The notes beneath the pieces were generated by a model. That model searched no databases and was not told where the DNA came from. It was given only the letters and a program-made list of their open reading frames with translations. Position numbers and translations under genes: made by a program. Below are positions 48,872 through 62,537 of a DNA stretch of 64,000 nucleotides, piece after piece (position 1 is the stretch's first letter; each line of letters begins with the position of its first letter). Source of the stretch: Curtobacterium flaccumfaciens (GTDB lineage Bacteria; Actinomycetota; Actinomycetes; Actinomycetales; Microbacteriaceae); assembly GCF_013359815.1 (NCBI RefSeq), contig NZ_JABMCF010000031.1, positions 40,663-104,662 on the forward strand, given 5' to 3'.

Positions 48872-49500
48872 GCACCGACGTCCGACGCGCCGACGCGCCC
48901 GTGGTCGTGATCGGCCCGATGGGCGCCGGCAAGTCGAGCGTCGGCAAGCGGGTGGCGAAGGCCCTCGGCGTCCCGTTCACGGACACCGACCGGGTCATCG
49001 TGCGCGAGCACGGGCCGATCCCCGGGATCTTCGCCGACCGCGGCGAGCCGGCGTTCCGCGCGCTCGAGGCCCAGGCGGTCCGGGCGGCGCTGGCCACCGG
49101 CGGCGTCATCGCCGTGGGCGGGGGAGCCGTCACCCACGCGGACACCCGGCAGGCCCTGAGCGGGGCTCGCATCGTCCTGCTCACCGTGTCTCCCGAGGCC
49201 GTCGCCGACCGCATCGCCGGGTCCGACCGGCCCCTGCTGGCAAACGGCGGGATGGACGCCTGGCAGACGATCATGGACGAGCGGGCCGCCACCTACGCCG
49301 AGCTCGCGCACGTCGTGGTCGACACGTCGCGCCGGCCGATGTCCCGCGTGGTCGACGAGGTCGTCACGTGGCTGCGCAGCGACGCCGGCAGCACCGAGCG
49401 CAGCGACGCAGACACCACCGAGCGCAGCGGCACCACCGCCGCGCCCGGCAGCACGACCAGCAGCACCACCAGCACCACCAGCACCGAAGGAGCACCGTGA
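48868..49500 (+). CDS. aroK: Shikimate kinase with low-complexity C-terminal tail
   Basis: 210 residues from GTG 48868. It phosphorylates shikimate with ATP. Walker A is [18 protein letters not shown] holds the shikimate-binding Asp, and the [13 protein letters not shown] and AVGGGAV motifs follow, with the lid segment SDRPLL. The core ends near residue 168. The last about 40 residues are a Ser/Thr/Asp-rich tail with ST(E/D)RSD-like and TTST repeats that the family lacks. The DNA there is a simple AGCACCACC repeat abutting the aroB RBS. Confidence 0.95.
   Translation: MSTDVRRADAPVVVIGPMGAGKSSVGKRVAKALGVPFTDTDRVIVREHGPIPGIFADRGEPAFRALEAQAVRAALATGGVIAVGGGAVTHADTRQALSGARIVLLTVSPEAVADRIAGSDRPLLANGGMDAWQTIMDERAATYAELAHVVVDTSRRPMSRVVDEVVTWLRSDAGSTERSDADTTERSGTTAAPGSTTSSTTSTTSTEGAP
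49462..49485 (+). repeat. Imperfect 9-bp tandem repeat at the aroK 3' end
   Basis: About 2.7 copies of AGCACCACC encode the Ser/Thr tail of AroK. The aroB Shine-Dalgarno GAAGGAG starts at 49486, directly after the repeat. Confidence 0.8.
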
Positions 49501-50594
49501 CCGAGTCGACCCTGCCCGCCGGGACCACCGAGATCCGGGTCGGCGGTGACGACGGCTACACGGTGGCCGTCGGCACGGACCTGCTCGGTGCCCTGCCCGC
49601 GATCCTGGGCCCGCGCGTCGCCAAGGTCCTCATCGTGCACTCGCCGACGCTCGGTGCCCGGGCGAACGAGCTCCGCGCGCTCCTGGTCGAGGCCGGGCTC
49701 GAAGCCCTGATCGCCGAGGTCCCCGACGCCGAGGGCGCCAAGCGAGTCGAGGTCGCGGCGTTCTGCTGGCAGATCATGGGGCAGGCCGACTTCACCCGCA
49801 CCGACGCGGTGATCGGCCTCGGGGGCGGCGCCGTCACCGACCTGGCCGGCTTCGTCGCCGCGACCTGGCTGCGCGGTGTGCCGTACGTGGCCGTCCCGAC
49901 CAGCGTGCTCGGCATGGTGGACGCCAGCGTCGGCGGCAAGACGGGCATCAACACGAACGAGGGCAAGAACCTGGTGGGCGCCTTCTACGCGCCCCGTGCC
50001 GTCGTCGTGGACCTCGACCTCGCCCGCACGCTACCGCGCAACGAGATCCTGACCGGGTTCGCCGAGATCGTGAAGGCCGGGTTCATCGCCGTGCCCGAGA
50101 TCCTGGACATCGTCGAGGCCGACGTCGACCGGGTCACCGATCCGACGACCCCGGAGTTCCGCCGGGTCGTCGAGCTCGCCATCGCGCTCAAGGCCGAGGT
50201 CGTCTCGGACGACTTCACGGAGCAGGGCCGACGCGAGATCCTGAACTACGGGCACACCCTCGGGCATGCGATCGAGCACGCTGAGCGGTACCAGTGGCGC
50301 CACGGTGCAGCGGTGTCGGTCGGCATGGTGTTCGCCGCCGAGCTCGCCCGACTGACCGGCCACCTGGACGACGCCACGGTCGACCGGCACCGGGCGATCC
50401 TCGAGTCGCTCGACCTGCCGACCTCGTACGGTGTCGGGCGGTGGCAGGGGCTGCTCGCCACGATGCGTCGCGACAAGAAGGCCCGTGCCGGCATGCTGCG
50501 GTTCATCATCCTGGACGGCGTCGGCAAGCCCGTCGTGCTCGAGGGCCCCGAGGACCACCTGCTCTTCACCGCCTACCAGGAGGTCGGCGTCTAG
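49497..50594 (+). CDS. aroB: 3-dehydroquinate synthase
   Basis: 365 residues from GTG 49497, overlapping the aroK stop, with GAAGGAG 4 nt upstream. It cyclises DAHP to 3-dehydroquinate using NAD and a metal. GLGGGAVTDLAGFVAATWLRG is the NAD-binding block, VPTSVLGMVDASVGGKTGIN the substrate loop, and the NYGHTLGHAIEH segment holds metal-binding His residues. aroQ and pepQ, the usual next genes in actinobacteria, are not present. Confidence 0.98.
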   Translation: MTESTLPAGTTEIRVGGDDGYTVAVGTDLLGALPAILGPRVAKVLIVHSPTLGARANELRALLVEAGLEALIAEVPDAEGAKRVEVAAFCWQIMGQADFTRTDAVIGLGGGAVTDLAGFVAATWLRGVPYVAVPTSVLGMVDASVGGKTGINTNEGKNLVGAFYAPRAVVVDLDLARTLPRNEILTGFAEIVKAGFIAVPEILDIVEADVDRVTDPTTPEFRRVVELAIALKAEVVSDDFTEQGRREILNYGHTLGHAIEHAERYQWRHGAAVSVGMVFAAELARLTGHLDDATVDRHRAILESLDLPTSYGVGRWQGLLATMRRDKKARAGMLRFIILDGVGKPVVLEGPEDHLLFTAYQEVGV

Positions 50595-50667
50595 CCTGCT
50601 CGGTCAGCGCAGGACCTGACGAATCCACTCCAGGTCCGAGCCCCGCGCCGGACCCACGCGGACCTGT

Positions 50668-50687
50668 GGAGGCCGCGCCGGGCCTCC
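50668..50687 (+). terminator. Hairpin after aroB
   Basis: GGAGGCC (50668-50674) pairs with GGCCTCC (50681-50687). It is a modest stem between aroB and the UbiB-like gene. Confidence 0.4.
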
Positions 50688-50702
50688 AAGCTGTGGAGGA
50701 GG

Positions 50703-52463
50703 ATGGGACGACGCGACGGACCGCGCCACCCGCACGCTGCGGACCCAGCACCGGGGAGCAGACTGACGGGCGTGCCCACCCCACCCCGACTGAGCGACCT
50801 CTCCGGCCCGCGCGACGCCGACACCGGCACCCTGCGCTCCCGTGGTCGACGCTTCACCGAACTCCTCTCGATCGCCCGCCGCCACCACCTGGTGCCGTTC
50901 CGTCGTCTCGACTTCTCGCACGACCCGGCAACGTCGGACCTGCGTCGCGACCAGGCCGAGCACCTGCGCCGGGCCCTCGAGGAAGCCGGTGGCGGGTTCG
51001 TGAAGATGGGCCAGCTGCTCTCCACCCGCGACGACCTGCTGCCCGAGGAGTGGACCGAGGGACTCGCCCACCTGCAGCGGAACGTCACGGCGGCGCCGGC
51101 AGACGAGGTCCGTGCGCTCCTCGAGCAGGAGCTCGGCGCCCCGGTCGACCAGGTCTTCGCGACCTTCGACCCGGTGCCCGTCGCAGCGGCGTCCATCGCG
51201 CAGGTGCACCGCGCCCGGCTGCCCGACGGCACGGCGGTCGCAGTGAAGGTGCAGCGGCCGGGGATCGACGCCGCGGTTCGCCGCGACGTGGACATCGCAC
51301 TGCGGGTCGTCCGGTTCATGGCCCGGTGGTCGACCGAGGCGCGGCAGGTCGGCGTGCAGGACATCGCCGGCCAGTACGCGGACGACCTGATCCGGCAGGT
51401 CGACTTCGTCTCCGAGCTCCGGAACCTCACCGCGCTGCGTGCGGCCCAGGCCCGCAGCGCGCGTCCGGACGAGGTCCGGTTCCCGGACCCCTACCCGGAC
51501 CTGTCCGGCCGGCGTGTGCTCGTGATGGAGTTCCTGGAGGGCGACACGCTCAGCGCGATCCGCGCCGAGCGTTCCGAGCGCGACCTCGACGCGCCGATGC
51601 GCGCCATCCTCCGCGCCTTCCTGCGCCAGGTGGTCTTCGACGGCCTGTACCACGCGGACCTGCACCCGGGGAACGTCCTGGTGCTGCCCGATGGTCGGCC
51701 CGCGTTGATCGACTTCGGATCGGTCGGGAGGCTCGACCCGGGTCTCCGGGACACGGTCCAGGACCTGTTGGCCGCCTACCTGCAGGACGACACGTCGCGG
51801 ATCGCCGATGCGGTCCTGCGGATGGCACCCGTGCGCGATGCGCACGACGAGCCCGACTTCCGTCGGGACATCGCCCGCTTCGTCGCGGACGAGCTCGGGC
51901 CCGGTGCGCGCATCGGCGTCGACACCGTGGACGACGCGGTCGAGGTCTTCGGGCGGTACCGGCTGAAGCCACCGCCGGACTTCGTCGCCGCGGCCCGCGC
52001 CCTGGCCATCTTCGAGGGCACGCTCCGGACGCTCGCGCCGTCGTTCGACCTGCTCGAGGAGTCCCGCGGACTCGCCCGGGAGCAGATCACCGACCAGCTC
52101 CGGCCGGGCAAGCTCCGCGACCTGGCGGCGAAGGAGCTGCTCGGCGTCGTGTCGGCCGCTCGTCGCCTGCCCCGCCGGGTGGACCGCATCGGCGAGGCGA
52201 TCGAGACCGGCCGGTTCACGGTGAACATCCGGCTCTTCGCGGACAGCCGCGACCGGCAGCTCGTGTCCGGCATGATCCGGCGCATCCTGCTGGTGCTGCT
52301 CGGTGCGGGGGCGGGGATCCTGGCGATCGTCTACCTGTCGTTGCCGGCGCGACCGACGGCGGCCCTGTCCACCGGGGTCGCGGGCGGGTTGCTCGGGGGA
52401 GCGGCGGTGGTGCTGCTCGGCTGGGCGGCGATCGACGCCTGGCTCGCTCGACGGCGACGCTGA
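50703..52463 (+). CDS. ABC1/UbiB-family atypical kinase
   Basis: 586 residues from ATG 50703, just after GGAGGAGG; GTG 50772 is an alternative. The family motifs are in order: [10 protein letters not shown] (KxGQ motif), [15 protein letters not shown] (Ala-rich loop), AVKVQRPG (ATP Lys), [16 protein letters not shown] (catalytic) and IDFGSVG. Two membrane helices lie at the C-terminus (about 535-580). UbiB proteins support quinone or lipid metabolism with weak ATPase activity. It sits where aroQ/pepQ are expected. Its target here, perhaps menaquinone-related, is unknown. Confidence 0.93.
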   Translation: MGRRDGPRHPHAADPAPGSRLTGVPTPPRLSDLSGPRDADTGTLRSRGRRFTELLSIARRHHLVPFRRLDFSHDPATSDLRRDQAEHLRRALEEAGGGFVKMGQLLSTRDDLLPEEWTEGLAHLQRNVTAAPADEVRALLEQELGAPVDQVFATFDPVPVAAASIAQVHRARLPDGTAVAVKVQRPGIDAAVRRDVDIALRVVRFMARWSTEARQVGVQDIAGQYADDLIRQVDFVSELRNLTALRAAQARSARPDEVRFPDPYPDLSGRRVLVMEFLEGDTLSAIRAERSERDLDAPMRAILRAFLRQVVFDGLYHADLHPGNVLVLPDGRPALIDFGSVGRLDPGLRDTVQDLLAAYLQDDTSRIADAVLRMAPVRDAHDEPDFRRDIARFVADELGPGARIGVDTVDDAVEVFGRYRLKPPPDFVAAARALAIFEGTLRTLAPSFDLLEESRGLAREQITDQLRPGKLRDLAAKELLGVVSAARRLPRRVDRIGEAIETGRFTVNIRLFADSRDRQLVSGMIRRILLVLLGAGAGILAIVYLSLPARPTAALSTGVAGGLLGGAAVVLLGWAAIDAWLARRRR

Positions 52464-52465
52464 CC

Positions 52466-52482
52466 GCGGGCCCGGCGCCCGC
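52466..52482 (+). terminator. Small hairpin after the UbiB-like gene
   Basis: GCGGGC (52466-52471) pairs with GCCCGC (52477-52482), 3 nt after the stop codon. It is only 6 bp, so this is a weak call. Confidence 0.3.
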
Positions 52483-52541
52483 CCGGGACCGGCGCGTCCG
52501 GCACGCACGCGCACCGCTCCGGCCGCCGGGCGGGCGTCCGC

Positions 52542-52547
52542 TACACT
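52542..52547 (+). promoter_or_regulatory. -10 box of efp
   Basis: TACACT lies 64 nt before ATG 52612. It gives efp-nusB its own promoter after the UbiB-like gene. Confidence 0.5.
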
Positions 52548-52611
52548 CGTCCGGGGCCGTCCGCGGCCCGAGGACACTTCACAACACGACCGAACGGGAC
52601 ACCGACGACTC

Positions 52612-53175
52612 ATGGCCAGTACCACAGACATCAAGAACGGCGCCGTTCTCATCATCGACGGCCAGCTGTGGTCGGTCGTCGAGTTCCAGCACGTCAAGCC
52701 GGGCAAGGGCGGCGCGTTCGTCCGCACGAAGCTCAAGAACGTCGTCTCCGGCAAGGTCGTGGACCGCACGTTCAACGCCGGCGCGAAGATCGACACCGCC
52801 GTCGTCGACCGTCGTGACTACCAGTTCCTCTACGAGGACGGCGACTCCTACGTGTTCATGGACACCGACACGTACGACCAGATCCCGGTCTCCGCGACCG
52901 TGGTCGGCGACGCCAAGAACTACCTGCTCGAGTCCGCGATGGTCACCATCGCGATGAACGAGGGCAACCCGCTGTACGTCGAGCTCCCGACGTCGATCGT
53001 CACCGAGGTCGAGACCGAGCCGGGCCTGCAGGGTGACCGTTCCTCCGGCGGCACCAAGGACGCGACCATCATCGCGACCGGCCACCGCATCCAGGTCCCG
53101 CTGTACCTGGAGAGCGGCACCCTGGTGAAGATCGACACGCGCGACGGCAGCTTCCTCGGCCGCGTCAACTCCTAG
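52612..53175 (+). CDS. efp: Elongation factor P
   Basis: 187 residues from ATG 52612. It relieves ribosomes stalled on polyproline. The three beta-barrel domains are recognisable, with [15 protein letters not shown] holding Lys32 at the tip that contacts the P-site t[24 protein letters not shown] lies near the end. The start is the first ATG giving the usual 187-residue length. nusB follows after 11 nt. Polyproline proteins such as the Pro-rich FHA, zinc-ribbon and IF-2 products in this window are natural clients. Confidence 0.98.
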   Translation: MASTTDIKNGAVLIIDGQLWSVVEFQHVKPGKGGAFVRTKLKNVVSGKVVDRTFNAGAKIDTAVVDRRDYQFLYEDGDSYVFMDTDTYDQIPVSATVVGDAKNYLLESAMVTIAMNEGNPLYVELPTSIVTEVETEPGLQGDRSSGGTKDATIIATGHRIQVPLYLESGTLVKIDTRDGSFLGRVNS

Positions 53176-53186
53176 GCGCTGACCGT

Positions 53187-53639
53187 ATGAGTGCTCGTTC
53201 GAAGGCCCGCAAGCGCGCCCTCGACATGCTGTACGTCGCCGAGGTGCGCGAGCTGCCGATCGCGGACGTCCTCGCCACCGAGACGGTCCGGCACCTGGAC
53301 CAGCCGGAGCGTGCCTCCAGCTGGGACTACGCCCGCCAGATCGTCACCGGTGTCGACGACGCCCGTCACGAGATCGACTCCGTCATCGTCGACCACGCCC
53401 AGGGCTGGTCGATCGCCCGGATGCCGGTCCTCGACCGCTGCATCCTGCGGATGGCCGTCTGGGAGCTCCGGTTCAACCCGGAGGTGCCCGACGCCGTCGC
53501 CATCGCCGAGGCGGTGGAGCTCGCGCAGTCGCTGTCCACCGAGGACTCCGCCGGCTTCGTCAACGGCGTGCTCGGGGCCGTCGCCGGCGGTCGTGCACCG
53601 TCCGGTCGGACGGTCGCAGGAGACCAGGAGTCCCGGTAG
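53187..53639 (+). CDS. nusB: Transcription antitermination protein NusB
   Basis: 150 residues from ATG 53187. It binds boxA RNA with S10 during rRNA antitermination. SARSKARKRALDMLYVAE is the typical opening, DHAQGWSIARMPVLDRCILRMAVWEL the core and VAIAEAVELAQSLSTEDSAGFVNGVL the C-terminal signature. It follows efp closely, as in other actinobacteria, and precedes the pyr operon. Confidence 0.97.
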   Translation: MSARSKARKRALDMLYVAEVRELPIADVLATETVRHLDQPERASSWDYARQIVTGVDDARHEIDSVIVDHAQGWSIARMPVLDRCILRMAVWELRFNPEVPDAVAIAEAVELAQSLSTEDSAGFVNGVLGAVAGGRAPSGRTVAGDQESR

Positions 53640-53669
53640 GGTTGACCACGTCAGCATCCTTTAATGCCG

Positions 53670-53680
53670 TCCAGTGAGGC
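53670..53680 (+). promoter_or_regulatory. PyrR-binding sequence in the pyr leader
   Basis: TCCAGTGAGGC fits the loop consensus UCCNGNGAGGY that I recall for PyrR-bound RNA. It lies 1-10 nt before the pyrR Shine-Dalgarno (GGGGAAGGGGG, 53681-53691). No terminator/antiterminator pair is visible, so PyrR with UMP probably blocks translation, as proposed for mycobacteria. An ATG at 53664 would lie upstream of this site and is rejected as the start. Confidence 0.8.
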
Positions 53681-53696
53681 GGGGAAGGGGGTCGAC

Positions 53697-54263
53697 GTGG
53701 GAACCAGAACGGTCCTGCAACAGCCCGACATCACGCGTGCCCTGACACGCATCGCGCACGAGATCCTCGAAGCCAACCACGGGGGCTCGGACCTCGTGCT
53801 CCTCGGCATCCCGACCCGCGGCGCCGTCCTGGCGGAACGCCTCGGCCGGATCCTGGCCGGCATCGAGCCGGAGTGGTCCTCGGCCGCCGGTGGCATCGGG
53901 ACGGAGCGTGTCGGCACGCTCGACGTCACCATGCACCGCGACGACCTCGGCCACGGCATCGGCCGCGCGCCGCACCGGACGGTCATCCCCGCCGGCGGCA
54001 TCGACGGCAAGGTCGTCGTGCTCGTCGACGACGTGCTGTACTCCGGTCGCACCGTCCGCGCCGCGCTCGACGCGCTGCAGGGCATCGGCCGGCCGCGTGC
54101 CGTCCGGCTCGCCGTGCTCGTCGACCGTGGCCACCGCGAGCTGCCGATCCGCGCGGACCACGTGGGCAAGAACCTGCCGACCGCGTCCGACGAGCGGGTC
54201 ACGCTGCACCTGGCCGAGACCGACGGCGACGACACCGTGTTCATCGAGCAGGGGGTGGCGTGA
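53697..54263 (+). CDS. pyrR: Bifunctional pyr operon regulator / uracil phosphoribosyltransferase
   Basis: 188 residues from GTG 53697, chosen over ATG 53664 because a strong RBS precedes it and the upstream ATG overlaps the PyrR site. The PRPP-binding motif is [31 protein letters not shown] and [19 protein letters not shown] are PyrR blocks. It senses UMP/UTP by binding pyr mRNA and retains weak UPRTase activity in studied members. It is the first gene of the pyrimidine operon and shares the last base of its stop with the pyrB start. Confidence 0.97.
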   Translation: MGTRTVLQQPDITRALTRIAHEILEANHGGSDLVLLGIPTRGAVLAERLGRILAGIEPEWSSAAGGIGTERVGTLDVTMHRDDLGHGIGRAPHRTVIPAGGIDGKVVVLVDDVLYSGRTVRAALDALQGIGRPRAVRLAVLVDRGHRELPIRADHVGKNLPTASDERVTLHLAETDGDDTVFIEQGVA

Positions 54264-55237
54264 TGCGGCACCTGCTCTCCACCGCCGACCTGTCCCGCGA
54301 CCAGGCCGTCCACATCCTCGACGTCGCCGAGGAGATGGCCGAGGTCAACACGCGCGAGGTCCGGAAGCTCCCGGCCCTGCGCGGCAAGACCGTGGTGAAC
54401 CTGTTCTTCGAGGACTCCACGCGCACGCGCATCTCGTTCGAGGCCGCCGCGAAACGCCTGTCCGCCGACGTCCTCAACTTCGCCGCGAAGGGCTCGAGCG
54501 TCTCGAAGGGCGAATCCCTGAAGGACACCGTGCAGACCCTCGGCGCGATGGGCATCGACGGCATCGTCATGCGCCACGGTGCATCGGGCGCGCCGCGGGT
54601 GCTCGCCGACGCCGACTGGATCGACGTGCCGGTGGTCAACGCCGGTGACGGCACGCACGAACACCCGACGCAGGCGCTGCTCGACGCCTTCACCATGCGC
54701 CGCCGCCTGCACGGTGCCGGCTCGCGCGGCCAGGGCCTCGACGGCGTGCGCGTCCTGATCATCGGCGACGTGCTGCACAGCCGGGTCGCCCGGTCGAACG
54801 CCTGGCTGCTCCGCACCCTCGGCGCGAGCGTGACCTTCGCCGCGCCGCCGACGCTGCTGCCCGCCACCCCGACCCCGTTCGGCGCCGCGGTGCACCACGA
54901 CCTCGACACCGCCCTGGCCGAGGACCCGGACGTCGTCATGACGCTCCGCATCCAGCAGGAGCGGATGAACGACGCCTTCTTCCCGAACCCGCGCGAGTAC
55001 ACGCGGCACTGGGGTCTGACGGCGGCACGCTTCGGTCGGCTGTCCGAGCGCACGCTGATCATGCACCCCGGTCCGATGAACCGCGGGCTCGAGATCGCCG
55101 GCGTCGCCGCCGACGACCCCCGTTCGACCGTCGTCGAGCAGGTCGAGAACGGCGTCTCGGTCCGGATGGCCGTCCTCTACCTCGCCCTGACGGGCAGTGC
55201 CGGCACCGGCACCGACGCGAAGGAGTCCGCCGCATGA
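54263..55237 (+). CDS. pyrB: Aspartate carbamoyltransferase catalytic subunit
   Basis: 324 residues from ATG 54263 (TGATG junction with pyrR). It condenses carbamoyl phosphate with aspartate. [15 protein letters not shown] is the carbamoyl-phosphate site; [32 protein letters not shown] and [12 protein letters not shown] are further active-site blocks. No pyrI regulatory subunit is present, so control is likely through PyrR. It overlaps pyrC by ATGA. Confidence 0.98.
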   Translation: MRHLLSTADLSRDQAVHILDVAEEMAEVNTREVRKLPALRGKTVVNLFFEDSTRTRISFEAAAKRLSADVLNFAAKGSSVSKGESLKDTVQTLGAMGIDGIVMRHGASGAPRVLADADWIDVPVVNAGDGTHEHPTQALLDAFTMRRRLHGAGSRGQGLDGVRVLIIGDVLHSRVARSNAWLLRTLGASVTFAAPPTLLPATPTPFGAAVHHDLDTALAEDPDVVMTLRIQQERMNDAFFPNPREYTRHWGLTAARFGRLSERTLIMHPGPMNRGLEIAGVAADDPRSTVVEQVENGVSVRMAVLYLALTGSAGTGTDAKESAA

Positions 55238-56592
55238 CCGCTCACCTGATCCGTGGCGCGCAGCTGGTCGACGGCTCGCGTGCCGACATCCGTCTGGAGG
55301 CCGGGCGCATCACCGCGGTCGGGTCCGGTCTCGACACGGCCGGCGCCACCACCGTGGACGCGGACGGCCTCATCGCCCTGCCCGGTCTCGTGGACCTCCA
55401 CACGCACCTGCGCGAGCCCGGTCACGAGGAGTCCGAGACCGTCCTCACCGGCTCGCGGGCCGCGGCCGCCGGCGGCTTCACCGCCGTGAACGCCATGGCG
55501 AACTCGAGCCCCGTCGCCGACACCGCCGGGGTCGTCGAGCAGGTCCAGGCACTCGGTGACGACGCCGGCTACGTGACGGTCCGCCCGATCGGCGCCGTGT
55601 CGCAGGGGCTGCAGGGCACGCACCTGTCCGAGATCGGTGCGATGGCGACCTCGCGGGCGAAGGTCCGGGTGTTCTCGGACGACGGCTCCTGCGTGGCCGA
55701 CCCGCTGCTCATGCGCCGCGCACTCGAGTACATCAAGGGCTTCGGCGGGGTGCTCGCGCAGCACGCCCAGGAGCCCCGGCTGACCATCGGCGCGCAGATG
55801 AACGAGGGCCGGCTGTCCTCGGAGCTCGGCCTCGCCGGGTGGCCCGCCGTCGCGGAAGAGGCGATCATCGCCCGCGACGTCCTGCTCGCCGACCACGTCG
55901 GAGCACGCCTGCACGTCTGCCACGTCTCGACGGCCGGCAGCGTCGAGGTGATCCGGTGGGCGAAGTCCCGCGGCATCGACGTCACGGCCGAGGTCACCCC
56001 GCACCACCTCGTGCTCACCGAGGACCTCATCGCCGGCCACGACGGTGCCCCCGGCTACGACGCCCGCTACAAGGTGAACCCGCCGCTCCGCGCCCGCGAG
56101 GACGTCGAGGCGCTCCGCGCGGCCCTGGCCGACGGCACCATCGACATCGTCGCGACCGACCACGCACCGCACACCGCCGAGGCGAAGTGCTGCGAGTGGC
56201 CCGCCGCCGCGAACGGCATGGTCGGCCTCGAATCCGCGCTGAGCGTGGTGCAGTCCGCCGTGGTCGACGACGGCCGGCTCGACTGGGCCGACGTCGCCCG
56301 GGTGCTGTCCGAGGCGCCGGCGCGGATCGGCCAGGTCGAGGGGCACGGGCAGCGCATCGCCGAAGGAGCACCCGCCGAGATCACGCTCTACGACCCGTCG
56401 GCCAGCCGCGAGTTCGCGGTCACCGACCTCGCCGGCCAGTCGCAGAACTCGCCGTACCTCGGCATGACCCTGCCTGGCCGGGTCGTCGCGACCTTCCACC
56501 AGGGGTACGCGACGGTGCTCGACGGCCGGGTCGTCGACGCGGACACGATCGCGGCGCACGCCGCGGCGTTCCGGACAGGGGCGCGCGCATGA
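55234..56592 (+). CDS. pyrC: Dihydroorotase
   Basis: 452 residues from ATG 55234. It is a class I (long) dihydroorotase that closes carbamoyl aspartate to dihydroorotate. The metal site shows [12 protein letters not shown], the [16 protein letters not shown] and [11 protein letters not shown]is residues, and [21 protein letters not shown] is the C-terminal substrate loop. It overlaps the next start (ATGA). Confidence 0.98.
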   Translation: MTAHLIRGAQLVDGSRADIRLEAGRITAVGSGLDTAGATTVDADGLIALPGLVDLHTHLREPGHEESETVLTGSRAAAAGGFTAVNAMANSSPVADTAGVVEQVQALGDDAGYVTVRPIGAVSQGLQGTHLSEIGAMATSRAKVRVFSDDGSCVADPLLMRRALEYIKGFGGVLAQHAQEPRLTIGAQMNEGRLSSELGLAGWPAVAEEAIIARDVLLADHVGARLHVCHVSTAGSVEVIRWAKSRGIDVTAEVTPHHLVLTEDLIAGHDGAPGYDARYKVNPPLRAREDVEALRAALADGTIDIVATDHAPHTAEAKCCEWPAAANGMVGLESALSVVQSAVVDDGRLDWADVARVLSEAPARIGQVEGHGQRIAEGAPAEITLYDPSASREFAVTDLAGQSQNSPYLGMTLPGRVVATFHQGYATVLDGRVVDADTIAAHAAAFRTGARA

Positions 56593-57152
56593 GCGGCGAC
56601 GCGCAGCGCTGGCTCCTCGGCGCGGTGATCCTGCTCGCGGTCGCCGCCCTGTTCGTCGCGATGGCGCGCACCTGGCGGACGCGGACCAGGAAGCAGGCGG
56701 AAGCCGTGCCTCCAGTCCGGGTGCCGGCCGACCTGGCACCGGCGGTCGGGTCGTGGGACGGGTTCACCGTCGCGACGACCCGCGCCGACCAGCCGTTGGA
56801 ACGCATCACCGCAGGCGGCCTCGGGTTCCGCGGCCGCGGCGGGGTGACGGTCCACGCGACCGGCGTGGCGATGCGCCTCGCCGGTACCGACGACCGCTGG
56901 ATCGCGCGCGACGCGGTCCGCGGCGCCGACCGATCCACGTGGGCCATCGACCGAGTGGTCGAACCCGGGGGACTGGTCCGTCTGCGATGGACGGCGACCG
57001 GCGCCGCAGGTGCGACGGACCTGGACACCTACTTCCGGTTCCCGGAGGGCGACGCAGCCGCGCTGCACGCCCTGCAGGGACTGACCGAGACCGGGCCGCA
57101 GGCGACTGCGGCCGATGCTCCGCGAACCGCGGGCGAAGGGAAGAAAGCATGA
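56589..57152 (+). CDS. Membrane-anchored PH-like domain protein of the pyr operon
   Basis: 187 residues from ATG 56589, coupled to both pyrC and carA by overlaps. One membrane helix (about 8-27) is followed by a basic stretch ([12 protein letters not shown]). A beta-rich domain of about 125 residues ([18 protein letters not shown], then [13 protein letters not shown]) looks like the bacterial PH fold. The same position, between pyrC and carA, holds a membrane protein in mycobacteria (Rv1382, from memory). Why a membrane protein is fixed inside the pyrimidine operon is not known to me. Confidence 0.85.
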   Translation: MSGDAQRWLLGAVILLAVAALFVAMARTWRTRTRKQAEAVPPVRVPADLAPAVGSWDGFTVATTRADQPLERITAGGLGFRGRGGVTVHATGVAMRLAGTDDRWIARDAVRGADRSTWAIDRVVEPGGLVRLRWTATGAAGATDLDTYFRFPEGDAAALHALQGLTETGPQATAADAPRTAGEGKKA

Positions 57153-58347
57153 CACGCGAACGGGCCGTCCTGGTCCTCGAAGACGGCACCCGGTACGACG
57201 GCTGGGCCTACGGCGCCCGTGGGCGCACGCTCGGCGAGGTGGTCTTCGCGACCGGCATGACCGGCTACCAGGAGACGCTGACCGACCCCTCCTACGCCGG
57301 ACAGATCGTGGTGCAGACCGCTCCGCACATCGGCAACACCGGGGTGAACGACGAGGACCCCGAGTCCCGTCGCATCTGGGTCGCCGGGTACGTGGTGCGC
57401 GACCCCAGCCGCGTGGTGTCGAACCACCGCGCGAACGCCACGCTCGACGACCACCTGGTGCGCGACGGCATCGTCGGCATCTCCGGCATCGACACCCGCG
57501 CACTCACCCGCCGCATCCGTGACGCCGGCGCCATGAAGGGCGGCGTCTTCAGCGGTGCGGACGCGGCGCTGTCGGCCGAGTCGCAGCTGGACGCGGTCGT
57601 GTCGCAGGCGACGATGGCCGGCGCGAGCTTCTCGGCGGTCGTGTCCACCCCGGAGACCTACGTCGTCCCCGCCGTTGGCGAGCAGATCGGCACCCTGGCC
57701 GTGCTCGACCTCGGCGTGAAGGCCTCGACCACCCGGTACCTCGCCGCCCGCGGCTTCGAGGTGCACGTGGTGCCGCAGGACATCTCCGCTGCGGAGCTGG
57801 AAGCCCTCGCACCGGACGCCCTGTTCTACTCGAACGGCCCCGGCGACCCCGCCGCGTCGGACGCACAGGTGGAGCTGCTGCAGGACAGCCTGCGCACCGG
57901 CCGGCCGTTCTTCGGCATCTGCTTCGGCAACCAGCTGCTCGGTCGCGCGCTCGGCTTCGGCACCTACAAGCTGCCCTTCGGTCACCGCGGCATCAACCAG
58001 CCGGTGCTCGACACGACCACGGGCAAGGTCGAGATCACGAGCCAGAACCACGGCTTCGCGGTCGACGCGCCCCTCGGCGAGGTCCTCGAGTCGCCGGCCG
58101 GGTTCGGTCGGGTCGAGGTCTCGCACTACTCGCTGAACGACAACGTGGTCGAGGGCCTCCGCGCGCTCGACGTGCCGGCGTTCAGCGTGCAGTACCACCC
58201 CGAGGCCGCCGCCGGACCGCACGACAGCATGTACCTCTTCGACCGGTTCGCGGACATGGTGCGCGAGCGTCGCGACGGAGAGCCGCTCGACGCGGCCACC
58301 GCCGACGCCACGACCCCCGCAGCAGACATCACCAAGGAAGCGAACTG

Positions 58348-58348
<1 letters not shown>
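57149..58348 (+). CDS. carA: Carbamoyl-phosphate synthase small (glutamine amidotransferase) subunit
   Basis: 399 residues from ATG 57149, with AAGGGAAG upstream. It releases ammonia from glutamine for CarB. The N-terminal domain shows [24 protein letters not shown]. The class I amidotransferase domain has the nucleophile in [12 protein letters not shown], and the His/Glu pair in [14 protein letters not shown]. Its last base is the first base of the carB ATG. Confidence 0.98.
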
Positions 58349-61637
<3,289 letters not shown>

Positions 61638-61641
<4 letters not shown>

Positions 61642-62537
61642 CGGCTGCCAGCATGGCAACGAACCGGTCGGGAGGCCCGGCCTCCTTCGGCGACCGCCTC
61701 GCGTCCGCCATGGGGGAGCGTTCACCGCTCTGCGTCGGGATCGACCCCCACGCCGCCACCCTGGCGGCGTGGGGGCTCGCCCGCGACGAGCAGGGCCTGA
61801 CGGCGTTCGGCGCGACCCTGGTCGACGCGGCCGCCGGCCGCGCGGCGATCGTGAAGCCGCAGGTCGCCTTCTTCGAGGCGGCGGGGGTCGCGGGCTACCG
61901 TGCGCTCGACGCGACGATCCGCCGGGCACGCGATGCGGGCCTCCTGGTCGTCGCCGACGTGAAGCGGGGCGACATCGGGACCACCGGCGACGACTACGCG
62001 CTGGCGTGGCTGGACCGCGACGGGCCGTTCGCGGCCGACGCGATGACGGTGTCGCCGTACCTCGGGTACGGCTCGCTCCGGGGCACGATCGACGTCGCGC
62101 GCCGGAACGGTGCGGGGGTCTTCGTGCTCGCGGCGACGAGCAACCCCGAGGCGCGGGTGCTGCAGACCGCGGTGCTCGCGGAAGGACCGCGTACCGGCCG
62201 GACGGTCGCGGCCGGTATCGTCTTGGACGTGGCAGACGACAACCGGTCCGTGGGCGATCAGGCCCTCGGCGACGTCGGGCTCGTGCTCGGCGCGACCCTT
62301 CACCTCGACGACTTCGGCATCGACGCGGACGCGATCGGCGCCGCGCCGGTCCTCGCGCCGGGCTTCGGTGCCCAGGGCGCCCGCATCGAGGACCTCCGTG
62401 CGCTGTACGGCGCGCGTGCCGAGCAGGTGCTCGTGAGCGAGTCGCGCGGCCTGCTGACCGACGGTCCGGACGGCGTCGCGGCGCTCGTCACCGACCGCGC
62501 GGACCGCATCCGCACCGCACTGGTGGCGGCAGCGTGA
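61638..62537 (+). CDS. pyrF: Orotidine 5'-phosphate decarboxylase (type 2)
   Basis: 299 residues from GTG 61638, overlapping the carB stop. It decarboxylates OMP to [22 protein letters not shown] and the catalytic [12 protein letters not shown] are the type 2 signatures, with the long form's SPYLGYGSL insert and the C-terminal [10 protein letters not shown] phosphate loop. pyrD and pyrE are not in this operon and must lie elsewhere. Confidence 0.97.

Noticed and set aside
49381..49497. AroK tail as a frameshifted remnant
   Set aside because: The frame stays open, ends in a GTGA overlap with aroB, and the composition is repeat-driven rather than out-of-frame.
53664..53696. Earlier ATG start for pyrR
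   Set aside because: It would place the PyrR RNA site and the strong RBS inside the gene; GTG 53697 fits the family length better.
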